This document shows, one piece after another, positions 8,698-17,455 of a stretch of DNA of 44,567 bases (position 1 is the stretch's first letter; each line of letters starts with the position of its first letter). The DNA lies in the NCBI RefSeq assembly GCF_025060895.1, contig NZ_JANZKV010000095.1, positions 1 through 44,567 on the forward strand. The letters run 5' to 3'. The DNA is from Stieleria sedimenti (lineage in GTDB: Bacteria > Planctomycetota > Planctomycetia > Pirellulales > Pirellulaceae). The notes beneath the pieces are model-generated. The model saw nothing but the letters and a program-made list of their open reading frames with translations, ran no database searches and was not told the DNA's origin. The position numbers were made by a program, and so were the translations under genes.

Positions 8698-10158
8698 ATG
8701 AACCGGCCGACACCAACCCGCCGTGATTTTTTTGCCCGAACCAGTGACGGCCTGCTCGGCGCCGCGCTGGCCCAGATGCTCGGTGCGGATTTGTTTGGCC
8801 AGAGCGCCACGGCGTCCGACGATGCCCCCCCAACGCACGGCGGCGGAATCTATGACCTGACCCCCAAACCCGTTCACCATCCCGCCACCGCCAAGTCGGT
8901 CATCCAGCTGTTCATGAACGGCGGGCCGAGTCAAATGGATCTGTTTGATCCCAAGCCATTACTGGGCAAGATGGACGGCCAGCCGTACCCGGGAAATGTA
9001 GAAGAGATCGGCAACACGGGCACGTCGGACGTCGGCGTCATGCTGGGCGGCAAATACAAGTTCGATCGGCACGGCGAATCCGGGACGTGGATGGCGGACG
9101 TCTTGCCCCACACCGCACAGATGGCTGACGACCTCTGCATGATTCATTCGATGTGGACCGACCACCCCAACCACGACAACGCACTCTACAAGATCCACAG
9201 CGGTCGTCTGTTTATGGGGTATCCGACCCTGGGTGCCTGGACGGTCTACGGACTCGGTTCAGAAAATCAAAACCTTCCCGCCTATGTCGTGCTTTCCGAT
9301 CCGCTGGGGCTGCCCAAAAACGGCACCCGCAACTGGACCGCAGGATTTCTGCCGCCGGTGTATCAGGGAACGCCGTTTCGGCCCACCGGATCCCCGATCC
9401 TGAACCTAAAACCACAATTCGAGCAACCCGACGCGGTGACCGAAACGGCGCGAGACCTGCTGAAACAACTCGACCAACATCATCGCAACGGTCGCCAGCA
9501 CTACGCTCAACTGGACGCGCGGATTCAGTCGTATGGACTGGCCGCACGGATGCAACTCTCTGCCAGCGAGGCGTTGGACCTGTCCGGCGAAACGGCGGAA
9601 ACGCTGTCGATGTATGGCGTGGGCGCCGCAGCGACCGACTCCTTTGCCCGACGTTGCCTGCTGGCCCGCCGATTGGTCGAGCGCGGCGTCCGCTACGTAC
9701 AGATTTTTCTGGAAGAACAACCCTGGGACAGCCACGTCGATCTGGAAGACAACCACCGCGCCGCATGTGAACGCACGGACCGACCGGTCGCGGCGCTGCT
9801 CAAGGACCTGAAACGCAGCGGGATGCTCGATTCAACCCTGGTGATCTGGGGCGGCGAATTCGGTCGCACGCCCACCTCGCAGCGCAGCGGCGATCTTTAC
9901 ACCGGCCGCGATCACAACATGCAAGCCTTCACGTCCTGGATGGCCGGTGGCGGGATCAAGGGAGGAATCAGCTATGGAAAGACCGACGAATTCGGGCACA
10001 AGGTGATCGAAGATCCCGTCAGCGTCCACGATTTCCACGCCACCATCTTGCACGCCCTGGGGCTGCACCATCAACAGTTGTTCTTCAACAGAAGCGGCCT
10101 GGAAGAACGTCTAACCGGAGTTGAGCCTCCGAGGGTCGTGCACGAGATCCTGGCATGA
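8698..10158 (+). CDS. DUF1501 family protein, second copy
   Basis: A 486-residue DUF1501 protein. The N-terminus has twin arginines (TRRDFFAR, residues 7-14) followed by the moderately hydrophobic LLGAALAQMLGADLF, consistent with Tat export. Landmarks: MNGGPSQMDLFDPKP near 75-90, LARRLVERGVRYVQIF near 325, WGGEFGRTP near 385 and RDHNMQAFTSWMAGGG near 405. RDHN and EFGRTP are the usual family signature. The ATG is three bases after the stop of the preceding gene, so this is the fourth gene of a probable four-gene transcript. The next gene is convergent, 28 bases away, and no obvious terminator hairpin lies in that gap. Confidence 0.93.
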   Translation: MNRPTPTRRDFFARTSDGLLGAALAQMLGADLFGQSATASDDAPPTHGGGIYDLTPKPVHHPATAKSVIQLFMNGGPSQMDLFDPKPLLGKMDGQPYPGNVEEIGNTGTSDVGVMLGGKYKFDRHGESGTWMADVLPHTAQMADDLCMIHSMWTDHPNHDNALYKIHSGRLFMGYPTLGAWTVYGLGSENQNLPAYVVLSDPLGLPKNGTRNWTAGFLPPVYQGTPFRPTGSPILNLKPQFEQPDAVTETARDLLKQLDQHHRNGRQHYAQLDARIQSYGLAARMQLSASEALDLSGETAETLSMYGVGAAATDSFARRCLLARRLVERGVRYVQIFLEEQPWDSHVDLEDNHRAACERTDRPVAALLKDLKRSGMLDSTLVIWGGEFGRTPTSQRSGDLYTGRDHNMQAFTSWMAGGGIKGGISYGKTDEFGHKVIEDPVSVHDFHATILHALGLHHQQLFFNRSGLEERLTGVEPPRVVHEILA

Positions 10159-10186
10159 CCCACCCATGCACGACACTGTCACTCGG

Positions 10187-12112
10187 CTACTCGCCGACGA
10201 TGTGGATCGCCGGAATCGGCGGAGCCGCCATGTCGTGGCCAAGAAAGAAACTCGTGTGCGGCGGTTTGTTGTAGACCACGTTCTGCCACGCAATGCTGAG
10301 CCGATATTGCGGGTCTTGCATGAGCGTGTACAGCCGATGCTCGGTCGGAAACGAAGTCGTGTAGACACGCAACGACTGGCCATCCGGCGAGGCCATGATG
10401 ATCTCTTCTCGCCAGTCGCCGATGATGTCGCCCATCAAGTTCGGCCCGCGCGGAGCACCGCGACCAGCTGCGTTAAAGATCGGCCTTTCCTGTTCTGCCT
10501 CCCAATCCCACTTTGTGACCCGACCACCACGACCAATCAGTTCTCGCAACAAATCGCCGTCCCACCAAATCGCATAGCCAGTGTTGCGGGGCGCCCTGCC
10601 GACGGATTCGCCGGAGGCATTGCGTAATCCGCCTGGTCCACCCCAAGCTTCAAAACCTGGATGGCGTGGATCAATGTCGGCTGCTAAACCGGCACCTACA
10701 TCAACACCGGGGCTGTGACTCCACAGCAACTCGCCGGTGGCAGCGTCTCGCATGGCTGCCCCCGGAGTTCTGAATCGAACGGTTGCCTCTTCGTTTTCCT
10801 GGACGGTGAAGACCTCCAATCCGGGGCGTTCGGGATACATGTCGCTAATGTGCATTGCATCCCCGTGCCTGAGTCCAGTCGAGTACAGCCCTTTGCCGTC
10901 GTCGTCGACGACCATCGCCTGGTACACGATTTCGTCACGGCCATCCGCATCGACATCGGCGACTGAGAGTGAATGTCCGCCCATGCCGGAATACTCAGAA
11001 GCGTCATCGAACGGAGGAGAGGAAATGCCGGAGTCGAACACCCATCGCTGCGTCAACTCGCTGTCTCGCCAATCCCACGCTGCCATCACGATCCGACCAT
11101 AGACCCCGCGACACATCACGACGCTCGGCAACTGGCCATCGAGATAAGCCACACACGCCAAGAAGCGATCACAGCGGTTCCCGTATGAATCGTTTCCGCC
11201 GTTGCCGCCGATTCCACCCCAGCCGTCAATCGGATCACGACTGGGGACATAGTCAACGGTCTTCAGTGCTGCGCCAGATTCGCCACAAAAGATCGTGAAG
11301 AACTCGGGACCGTCGAGGATGCGGCCGAATCTTCGCGATTTCACGTCGTGGTTGCGGTAGTCCACTGTCGCATCGCCGATCACCGTCCCCTTGCCATCGA
11401 TCGTTCCGTCAGCCGTCTTGCACGCGATTTCTGCTTTGCCGTCTCCGTCAAGATCGTAAACCATGAACTGGGTATAGTGCTCGCCTTCGCGGATATTAAC
11501 CCCTAAATCGATCCGCCACAGGTGTGTGCCATCGAACTCGTAGGCGTCAAGAATCGGGCTGCCCGTGATTCCGGTGTGCGAGTTGTCTTTCGGATTCTTG
11601 ACTTGATGCAAGACGATTTCGTATTGGCCATCACCATCGAGGTCCGCAATCGAGCAGTCGCCGGCACGGTAACCTTCAGCAAGCCGAATCGGAAACTCCA
11701 AGTACCCTTTGCGCCAGACGTTCACTGCCTTCGACGCATTGCCTTCGATACCGTCAATCGTCGGCCGCACAAAGTACTTCGTCGCCTCCGTTATGCCTCC
11801 CGAGGAGTCGAAAAAATTTGTGCCAGCGGTCAAGGGTTGAGCAGTGAGCCGCATCGGATCTCGCTCGCCGTCTTGCCGAAAGACATGAAATCCGATCGTT
11901 TGTCGTTCCGTCGAGAACAACCGCCAACTGACAAAAACGCCATCTCCACTCGATACAGCCACAACTCCGCGATCGAGCCGTTCCATGATCCGCTGTGCGA
12001 CAGGCTGCTGTGCGACAGGCTGCTGTGCGACAGGCTGCTGTGCGACGGCGAACGGAGCAGTCACCTGTAACAGCAGAACGAATGCAAAAAGACAAGACAG
12101 CAAGTGGGCCAC
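10187..12112 (-). CDS. Rhamnogalacturonan lyase-like protein (PL11 type)
   Basis: A 641-residue exported protein resembling family 11 polysaccharide lyases (YesW/YesX type), which cleave the rhamnogalacturonan I backbone by beta-elimination. The family builds an eight-bladed propeller with calcium sites; here repeated Asp-rich loops are plain, such as ADLDGDGQYEIVLHQ, YDLDGDGKAEIACKT and ADVDADGRDEIVYQA. The family segments MERLDRGVVAV near 42-52 and GWGGIGGNGGNDSYGNRCDRFLACVAYLDG near 290-320 are present. The length matches the family. The start is GTG at 12112, which opens a signal peptide cleaved near A22-V-A24; three copies of VAQQP follow, encoded by a 15-bp tandem repeat. Hand-counted lines give about 49% GC (118 of 240 bases) against about 60% nearby, hinting at transfer. 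It lies 123 bases downstream of the DUF1080 gene. Confidence 0.9.
   Translation of the reverse strand: MAHLLSCLFAFVLLLQVTAPFAVAQQPVAQQPVAQQPVAQRIMERLDRGVVAVSSGDGVFVSWRLFSTERQTIGFHVFRQDGERDPMRLTAQPLTAGTNFFDSSGGITEATKYFVRPTIDGIEGNASKAVNVWRKGYLEFPIRLAEGYRAGDCSIADLDGDGQYEIVLHQVKNPKDNSHTGITGSPILDAYEFDGTHLWRIDLGVNIREGEHYTQFMVYDLDGDGKAEIACKTADGTIDGKGTVIGDATVDYRNHDVKSRRFGRILDGPEFFTIFCGESGAALKTVDYVPSRDPIDGWGGIGGNGGNDSYGNRCDRFLACVAYLDGQLPSVVMCRGVYGRIVMAAWDWRDSELTQRWVFDSGISSPPFDDASEYSGMGGHSLSVADVDADGRDEIVYQAMVVDDDGKGLYSTGLRHGDAMHISDMYPERPGLEVFTVQENEEATVRFRTPGAAMRDAATGELLWSHSPGVDVGAGLAADIDPRHPGFEAWGGPGGLRNASGESVGRAPRNTGYAIWWDGDLLRELIGRGGRVTKWDWEAEQERPIFNAAGRGAPRGPNLMGDIIGDWREEIIMASPDGQSLRVYTTSFPTEHRLYTLMQDPQYRLSIAWQNVVYNKPPHTSFFLGHDMAAPPIPAIHIVGE
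11993..12047. repeat. 15-bp in-frame tandem repeat in the lyase gene
   Basis: CTGTGCGACAGGCTG occurs three times exactly (11993-12007, 12008-12022, 12023-12037), with a partial fourth copy to 12047. On the coding strand it encodes VAQQP units just after the signal peptide. Copy-number change would keep the frame. Confidence 0.95.
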
Positions 12113-12235
12113 GGCGTTATTTCAGAATGCGTAATTTTTCGGGGCGAAAGGGCGATGTTGCAAAGCCTGCACACCGGAGAGTTCTTACTTAACTTGATGC
12201 CGATGGGGGTTTGCGAAACGCGTTCCAGGTTTCCT
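12113..12235. other. Spacer between the DUF1080 and lyase genes
   Basis: These 123 bases separate two same-strand genes. I see no hairpin with a T-run and no convincing promoter, so it is open whether the two are co-transcribed. Confidence 0.5.
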
Positions 12236-13384
12236 TCACTCCGCCGCGTATAGATTCGCAAACTCAACCGGACCGGATGCAGTCAGGACCAACTTTCCGC
12301 TTGCAGCACCGTCAGCCCCCGATGCAGCGACCGGCTGTCCATTGAGGTTCAAGACACGCTTTCCGTCTTGGGTGACCAATTCGATGCGGTTCCAGCGACC
12401 TGGCTTTTCCAGGTGAACCGCATACACCGGGTCAGCCAGATGGATTTGAAGGTTTCCGCCCGGTTGGATCACGACGGTGCTGTCCGGCTCTTTGAGGCGC
12501 ACATCGATGACGAAGCTTGCATCGTCAAAGGAACGCGTCGTCGTCAGCGATCCTGTCGTTCCACCGGTCGCTTCAAAACCGAGCACCCAATCCTTGACCT
12601 TCCACTGCGACGCATCGCTCGCCTCCCATCCGTCCAGATTCAATCCGGTGTACAGCGAATGGTAGCCGCGATCGGCGATGGCGACTTGGTCGGCCGGCAC
12701 ATCACCGCCGGGTAATTCTTTGATGCGGACGTTGCGGTATTCGACCACGCCGCCCTCGGATTCCAAACAGATGTATCCCTTGCGCGGGACACAGTCCTTG
12801 CCGCGGGTGACGACGGTGCCGTTGACGGCCAGTGAGATTTCGCCGTCGCGGCATTCAATGCGGTAGTGGTTCCACTGTGGACTCGGCTTAGAGAGATTCT
12901 CGGTCGGGAAGGCGCGGCTGCCGCCACGTCCATTGATCGGCGTCATCGTCGCCCCGTGAATCGGAAAGATGTCACCGTGCGTGGTGTGGCTTTTCGTGTT
13001 GCCGTAGGCGTTTTCGAGCACCTGCACTTCGATCCCGCGATGGAACGGCACGCCACGCGCCGTGATGTCATCGGCCCAGACGAAGACGCCGGCGTTTCCC
13101 CGCGGCACCAGATGCCGCCACTCCAATTCCATCACAAAATTCTGGTACATCTTCGCCGTTCGAATCTCGCCGATCGGTTTGCCGGTACAGTACAACACGC
13201 CGTCTTCGAACCGCCATGTTTCTTCCGGAGTGTTGGTCCGCACCCAGCCACTCAATTCGGCGTCGGTGAACATCGGCTGGAATCCATCTTGTCCCTGCGC
13301 CGCCGGGTGCGACATCAGGCCGTGCGCGAGAAAACCGAGCAGAAGGAGGCACGTGGGTGCAACCGAACGGTGCAGTTGATTCAT
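12236..13384 (-). CDS. Secreted two-domain DUF1080 protein (3-keto-disaccharide hydrolase-like)
   Basis: A 382-residue protein with a signal peptide (core LLLLGFLAHGLM, cleaved near AAQGQD). Residues 33-225 are a DUF1080 domain, a concanavalin-like jelly roll now often annotated as 3-keto-disaccharide hydrolase: note FTDAELSGWV, WRFEDGVLYCTG, NFVMELEWRH, GNAGVFVWAD and GYICLESEGGVVEYRNVRIKEL. Residues 245-381 repeat the pattern (LYTGLNLDGWEA, WKVKDWVLG, GSLTTTRSFDDASFVIDVRLK) but in a shorter form, so the protein carries two related domains; the second may only bind ligand. It sits 123 bases upstream of the PL11-like lyase on the same strand. Substrate and enzymatic activity are inferred from family and context only. 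Confidence 0.9.
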   Translation of the reverse strand: MNQLHRSVAPTCLLLLGFLAHGLMSHPAAQGQDGFQPMFTDAELSGWVRTNTPEETWRFEDGVLYCTGKPIGEIRTAKMYQNFVMELEWRHLVPRGNAGVFVWADDITARGVPFHRGIEVQVLENAYGNTKSHTTHGDIFPIHGATMTPINGRGGSRAFPTENLSKPSPQWNHYRIECRDGEISLAVNGTVVTRGKDCVPRKGYICLESEGGVVEYRNVRIKELPGGDVPADQVAIADRGYHSLYTGLNLDGWEASDASQWKVKDWVLGFEATGGTTGSLTTTRSFDDASFVIDVRLKEPDSTVVIQPGGNLQIHLADPVYAVHLEKPGRWNRIELVTQDGKRVLNLNGQPVAASGADGAASGKLVLTASGPVEFANLYAAE

Positions 13385-13463
13385 GGTGTTGAACGTCGTT
13401 TCAGGTGGTGATCGTGGCGTAGATGGCAGGCGCGCCGGGTAGGGACATTCATTCTAGTGCGGT

Positions 13464-13522
13464 GTCAGCGTTAAATGTTCCAGCGGAAACGGGGTCAGGC
13501 AGCCAAAGTTTAAACGTTGACG
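13464..13522. repeat. REP-like dispersed sequence, copy 2, with inverted ends
   Basis: GTCAGCGTTAAA near the left end and TTTAAACGTTGAC at the right end are imperfect reverse complements. The inner GGGTCAGGCA half aligns with 47-79. It lies in the 298-base gap between two divergent genes (13385-13682). That gap also has possible -10 boxes, TAGAAT on the - strand (13451-13456) for the DUF1080 gene and TATGAT on the + strand (13609-13614) for the next gene, neither with a good -35. Confidence 0.5.
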
Positions 13523-13682
13523 CACCAGTCGCGGAAATCGGGCGTCCCGTTGTCGTGACCGGACCGCGAGATCGGTTTCCAGCCTGTCGATTTTGATACC
13601 GTGGCAGGTATGATGAATCTGCGGGCGTTGCATCATCCCGTCGGTGTTCGAGCCTGCCCCACCCCCCATCGCCACTGCTTCC

Positions 13683-16600
13683 ATGACAATTCACGTCACG
13701 CCCCGTCAACTCGTTTGCGTCACCGCCCTGATCTCAGGATGCTGCTTCTGTCGCGGCACCGGCGCAACCGAACCCCAATCGGTCGACGCGCTGCCCAAAC
13801 TGAAATACCAGCGTTGGAGCGGATCGATCAACGTACCGGACCCCGTTGCGATCAGCGTGGCAGACAACGGCGACGTCTACGTGACCCAAACCCAGCGTCG
13901 CAAGATCCAGGACCTGGACATCCGGGCGAACAGCGAATGGATCCCCGATGACGTCGGCTTCAAAACGGTACAGGAAAAACGCGCGTTCTATCATCGCGTC
14001 CTGGCGATCGGTGGCGATCAGGTCGAAGCGGCCAAGCACGTCGAAGACGTCAACGGTGACGGCCAACACGATTGGCGAGATCTGACCGTGATCAGCGAAA
14101 AGATCCACCGCCTGGTCGACACCGACGACGACGGGACGGCCGACACCATCAATCTGTTCGCCGACGATTTCAAAACCGAAGTGACCGGGATCGCCGCCGG
14201 CGTGTTGCACTGGGACGATTCGGTCTGGGCGACGATCGCACCGGACGTTTGGAAACTGACCGACACGACCGGCGACGGACACGCCGACGATCGCCAAATC
14301 ATGGCCACCGGATTCGGACTGCACATCGCCTACGCCGGTCACGACATGCACGGCTTGGCGATCGGACCGGACGGAAAGATCTATTGGTCGATCGGTGACA
14401 AAGGGATCGCCGTGACCAGCGACGATGGCCGACAAATCAGCTATCCCAATCAGGGCGGCGTCATGCGATGCAACCCCGACGGCAGCGATTTCGAAGTGTT
14501 TGCCCACGGGCTGCGCAACGTTCAAGAATTCGCCTTCGACCAGTACGGCAATCTGTTCGGTGTCGACAACGACGCCGACAAACCCGGGGAAAAGGAACGC
14601 TTCGTTTGGATCGTCGACCAGATGGATGCCGGATGGCGATGCAATTACCAATACCGTGGCGACGCGTACAATCCCTGGACCGATGAAAACCTGTGGCAGG
14701 TTGCCGGTGAAGACCATGCCGCCTACCTGGTCCCGCCGATTCAGAACTATGTCGATGGTCCGGCCGGTTTTAAATTCAACCCCGGCGCCGCGTTGTCATC
14801 GGCCTACAAAGACTACTTCTTTGTCACCAGCGCGCCCAACGGATTTCAATACGCATTCCGCACCGAGCGCACCGGCGACTCGTTCCGGATGATCGATTCC
14901 CACTCCATCGGCAGCGGTGATCCGATCGTCGGAATCGCATTCGGCCCCGATGGCGGACTCTACGGTGTCGACTGGGGCGGCGGCTATCCGTTAACGCAAA
15001 CCGGCTCCGTGATTCGGATCGATGTACCGGTTGAAACTCTCAGCCCACAAGACCGCGACAACCGCAAGTCCGTGAGACACTGGCTGTCTCAAGATTTCAG
15101 CGAGCAATCTGACGAAGTCCTCTCCGGATTGCTTTCGCACATCGACCAACGCGTCCGTCTTCGCGCCCAGTTCGCGCTGGCCGCTAAGCAGCAATCCGAC
15201 ACGCTGTTGACCATCCTGTCCAACGAACAATCGGATCAACTTGCCCGCGTGCACAGCGTCTGGGGACTGGGCCAGATCCTTCGAACAGGCAGCGTCCCCG
15301 CCGGTGTCTTGGATCGTTTCCTGTCCGATCACGACCCGATCATCCGCTCGGTCACAGCCAAAACGCTCGGCGAAACCGATGCCGGTGATCCGACGGTGTT
15401 GATACCGCTGCTGGACGATCCGGATCTGCACGTCCGCGTCCATGCGGCGCTGGCCCTGGGACGCCGACCGACCCGCGCGGCAACGAAAACACTGCTCAAC
15501 CTGGCAGCAACCCTGCCACGTGACCAGCACTACCTGCGGCACGCGATCGTCACCGCACTGGCCGCCTGCGCGACGCCGCAGCAATTGGCAGAACTTGCGG
15601 AGTCGCCTTCGGAACACGCTCGGCTCGTTGCCGTCCTGGCGCTCCGCCGGCAAGGCCATCGGTCGGTCGCCGGCTTTCTGAATGACGCCTCCGATTGGGT
15701 CGCCACCGAGGCCGCACGCGCCATCCACGACGACCTCTCCCTGCCCGACGCCATGGAAGACCTGGCGGCCGCCTTGGACCAGGACCGCAACGGGACCACC
15801 GCAATGAACCTGCGGGCGATCAATGCCAACTTCCGGCTCGGAACCGAATCCAGTTTCCGACGGCTGTTGCGTTACATCCGGGACGACAGCCACCCCGCAT
15901 CGGCGCGGCTGGCCGCCTGTGAAGCCCTCGGCGACTGGCTCGATCCGCCGCTGCTCGATCGCGTGGATGGTCGCCGTCGAGAAGCCGCCGCCGATCGAGC
16001 CCTCGATCGTTCGGCGGCGTCCGATTTGTTGACGCGGTTGGTCGAAAGAAGCGACACGGCGATCCGGGTCGCGGCCGTGAAAGCATCACGACGGCTGAAA
16101 ATCCCGCTGTCGCCGGACGCGTTGGTCGCACTCGCCCGTGACAGCCAATCACCAAAGCCATTGAGACTCGAAGCACTCGACACGCTTGCGACCTCCGATT
16201 CCGACATCGCACCCGGTGACCGCGTCGATCTGCTGGTCGAGCTGACCGCCGCACCCTCTCCGGCCATCGCAGCGCGTGCGATCGAGGGGCTCGCCGAACT
16301 GCACCCTGACAAAGCGATCGAGCTCATCGAGCAACGACTGGAGAGCCGATCAGTTGCGGTGCGTCAGGCCTGCATCCGGTCGCTCGCCGCGCTCGGCACC
16401 GCGCAAGCCGATGCGATGCTGGTCCGACTGGGCGAGCAATTTGCTGATGGAGCTTTGGCTGACTCGATTCAGTTGGACGTTTGGCAGGCACTCAACTCGC
16501 GCATCGACCACTTCGAAGCCGCTCGTGAAACGCTGGACCGCATTGCGACGAGACCGCCACTGGCGGAGATCACGTCGCCAAAGTTCCGCGAATTCACCCT

Positions 16601-17030
16601 GTGCCTTTCCGGCGGTGATCCGGCACGCGGCGAAACCATCTTTCGAACCGATCTACGCGCCCAGTGCAGTCGCTGCCATCGGATCGGAAAGCAAGGCAGC
16701 GACATCGGTCCGGAATTGACAAAAATCGCCAAGCAGCGTGATGCCAGTCACCTGCTTCGCGCGATCGTCTATCCCAGCGCCGACATCGAACCAAAGTACA
16801 ACGCCCAGACGCTGTTGTTGGCCGATGGCAATGTGATTCAAGGTGTCATCAAAAGCGAAGATGACACCACGACCGTGCTGATCAATTCGGAAGGCAAGGA
16901 GATCAAGATCCCGACCGACGAGATCGAAGACGTCGCCAAGACGAAGGTCTCCTTGATGCCCGACATGACCGCGGTCCTCAGCCCGGCGGAAGTCCGCGAT
17001 CTGGTTGCGTATTTAAAAACGCGACGCTAA
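13683..17030 (+). CDS. PVC-type dehydrogenase / HEAT / C-terminal c-heme protein
   Basis: A 1115-residue protein if started at ATG 13683, chosen over an in-frame ATG at 13644 because it gives a clean leader with a lipobox (I-S-G-C20), so it may be a lipoprotein. Residues about 55-440 form a six-bladed-propeller-like region of the planctomycete membrane-bound dehydrogenase type (TIGR02604-like), related to soluble glucose/sorbosone dehydrogenases, with GDKGIAV, HGLRNVQEFAFD and DWGGGYPL. Residues about 455-960 are HEAT-like repeats. The end is a heme-binding domain (TIGR02603-like) with C995-S-R-C-H999 and IGPELTKIAKQRD. Such proteins are predicted to oxidise sugars outside the cytoplasm and pass electrons to the heme. 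It stands alone and converges on a small gene 47 bases away. Confidence 0.92.
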   Translation: MTIHVTPRQLVCVTALISGCCFCRGTGATEPQSVDALPKLKYQRWSGSINVPDPVAISVADNGDVYVTQTQRRKIQDLDIRANSEWIPDDVGFKTVQEKRAFYHRVLAIGGDQVEAAKHVEDVNGDGQHDWRDLTVISEKIHRLVDTDDDGTADTINLFADDFKTEVTGIAAGVLHWDDSVWATIAPDVWKLTDTTGDGHADDRQIMATGFGLHIAYAGHDMHGLAIGPDGKIYWSIGDKGIAVTSDDGRQISYPNQGGVMRCNPDGSDFEVFAHGLRNVQEFAFDQYGNLFGVDNDADKPGEKERFVWIVDQMDAGWRCNYQYRGDAYNPWTDENLWQVAGEDHAAYLVPPIQNYVDGPAGFKFNPGAALSSAYKDYFFVTSAPNGFQYAFRTERTGDSFRMIDSHSIGSGDPIVGIAFGPDGGLYGVDWGGGYPLTQTGSVIRIDVPVETLSPQDRDNRKSVRHWLSQDFSEQSDEVLSGLLSHIDQRVRLRAQFALAAKQQSDTLLTILSNEQSDQLARVHSVWGLGQILRTGSVPAGVLDRFLSDHDPIIRSVTAKTLGETDAGDPTVLIPLLDDPDLHVRVHAALALGRRPTRAATKTLLNLAATLPRDQHYLRHAIVTALAACATPQQLAELAESPSEHARLVAVLALRRQGHRSVAGFLNDASDWVATEAARAIHDDLSLPDAMEDLAAALDQDRNGTTAMNLRAINANFRLGTESSFRRLLRYIRDDSHPASARLAACEALGDWLDPPLLDRVDGRRREAAADRALDRSAASDLLTRLVERSDTAIRVAAVKASRRLKIPLSPDALVALARDSQSPKPLRLEALDTLATSDSDIAPGDRVDLLVELTAAPSPAIAARAIEGLAELHPDKAIELIEQRLESRSVAVRQACIRSLAALGTAQADAMLVRLGEQFADGALADSIQLDVWQALNSRIDHFEAARETLDRIATRPPLAEITSPKFREFTLCLSGGDPARGETIFRTDLRAQCSRCHRIGKQGSDIGPELTKIAKQRDASHLLRAIVYPSADIEPKYNAQTLLLADGNVIQGVIKSEDDTTTVLINSEGKEIKIPTDEIEDVAKTKVSLMPDMTAVLSPAEVRDLVAYLKTRR

Positions 17031-17055
17031 ACGATGCGTTGGATGCATTTGACGA

Positions 17056-17076
17056 GGTGTTGGCGGCAGGGCTCGG
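17056..17076. repeat. Fragment of the palindromic element family
   Basis: GGTGTTGGCGGCAGGGCTCG matches the left arm of the 1009-1132 element (GGTGTTAGCGGCAGGGCGCG) at 18 of 20 bases. It lies between two convergent genes. No matching second arm is visible. Confidence 0.55.
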
Positions 17077-17077
17077 A

Positions 17078-17440
17078 TCAGTGATGGCCGTGACCACGGT
17101 GATGTCCGTGACCCGGGTGATGGAAGTCGTAGTGGCCAGGAACGTAATCGAAGTGATTTCGGTGCGGCACCAGGGACGGCGGGTGATAGTCGTAGTGGGG
17201 TCGTGCCGGATGGTACCCACGATACGAACGATGGTAGTTGTAGGTCGGTCGGTACGAACGTCCATAATAAATCGAGGGCCCATACGACGGCCGGTAGCTA
17301 CGGTACGCACCGTAATTGCCGTAACCATAGTTGCCGATGCGGATACTGAATCCGCCGGCTTCGGCTTCGTTTCCCGTTGGCATCAACACAAAACCGATTG
17401 CAAGCACCGGAATGCTTGCCCATTTCAATAAACGTGACAT
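17078..17440 (-). CDS. Small secreted Tyr/Gly/His-rich protein
   Basis: A 120-residue protein of no recognised family. The N-terminus is a signal peptide (core IPVLAIGFVLMP, cleaved near AEAGG). The mature part is Tyr-, Gly-, Arg- and Pro-rich with repeated SYRP/YRSY units, then the last 30 residues become His-rich, ending HHPGHGHHRGHGHH, a likely metal-binding tail. Upstream in-frame ATGs at 17455 and 17449 exist; 17440 is preferred because a GGAG sequence lies nine bases before it. The composition resembles coat, matrix or metal-chelating proteins, but function is not known. The gene is convergent with the large heme protein. An inverted repeat (TGTTTCACG at 17482-17490, CGTGAAACA at 17544-17552) lies upstream and could be an operator. 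Confidence 0.75.
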   Translation of the reverse strand: MSRLLKWASIPVLAIGFVLMPTGNEAEAGGFSIRIGNYGYGNYGAYRSYRPSYGPSIYYGRSYRPTYNYHRSYRGYHPARPHYDYHPPSLVPHRNHFDYVPGHYDFHHPGHGHHRGHGHH

Positions 17441-17455
17441 ACGCTGCATCTCCAT

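Noticed and set aside
11993-12047. CRISPR-like array
   Set aside because: The units abut with no spacers and are in frame in a coding region; no cas gene is nearby.
12866-13411. + strand open frame of 181 codons opposite the DUF1080 gene
   Set aside because: Antisense to a gene with a signal peptide and a clear domain; no independent support.
13644-13682. Upstream ATG for the PVC-type dehydrogenase
   Set aside because: It adds 13 residues before a clean signal peptide with a lipobox; ATG 13683 is more likely.
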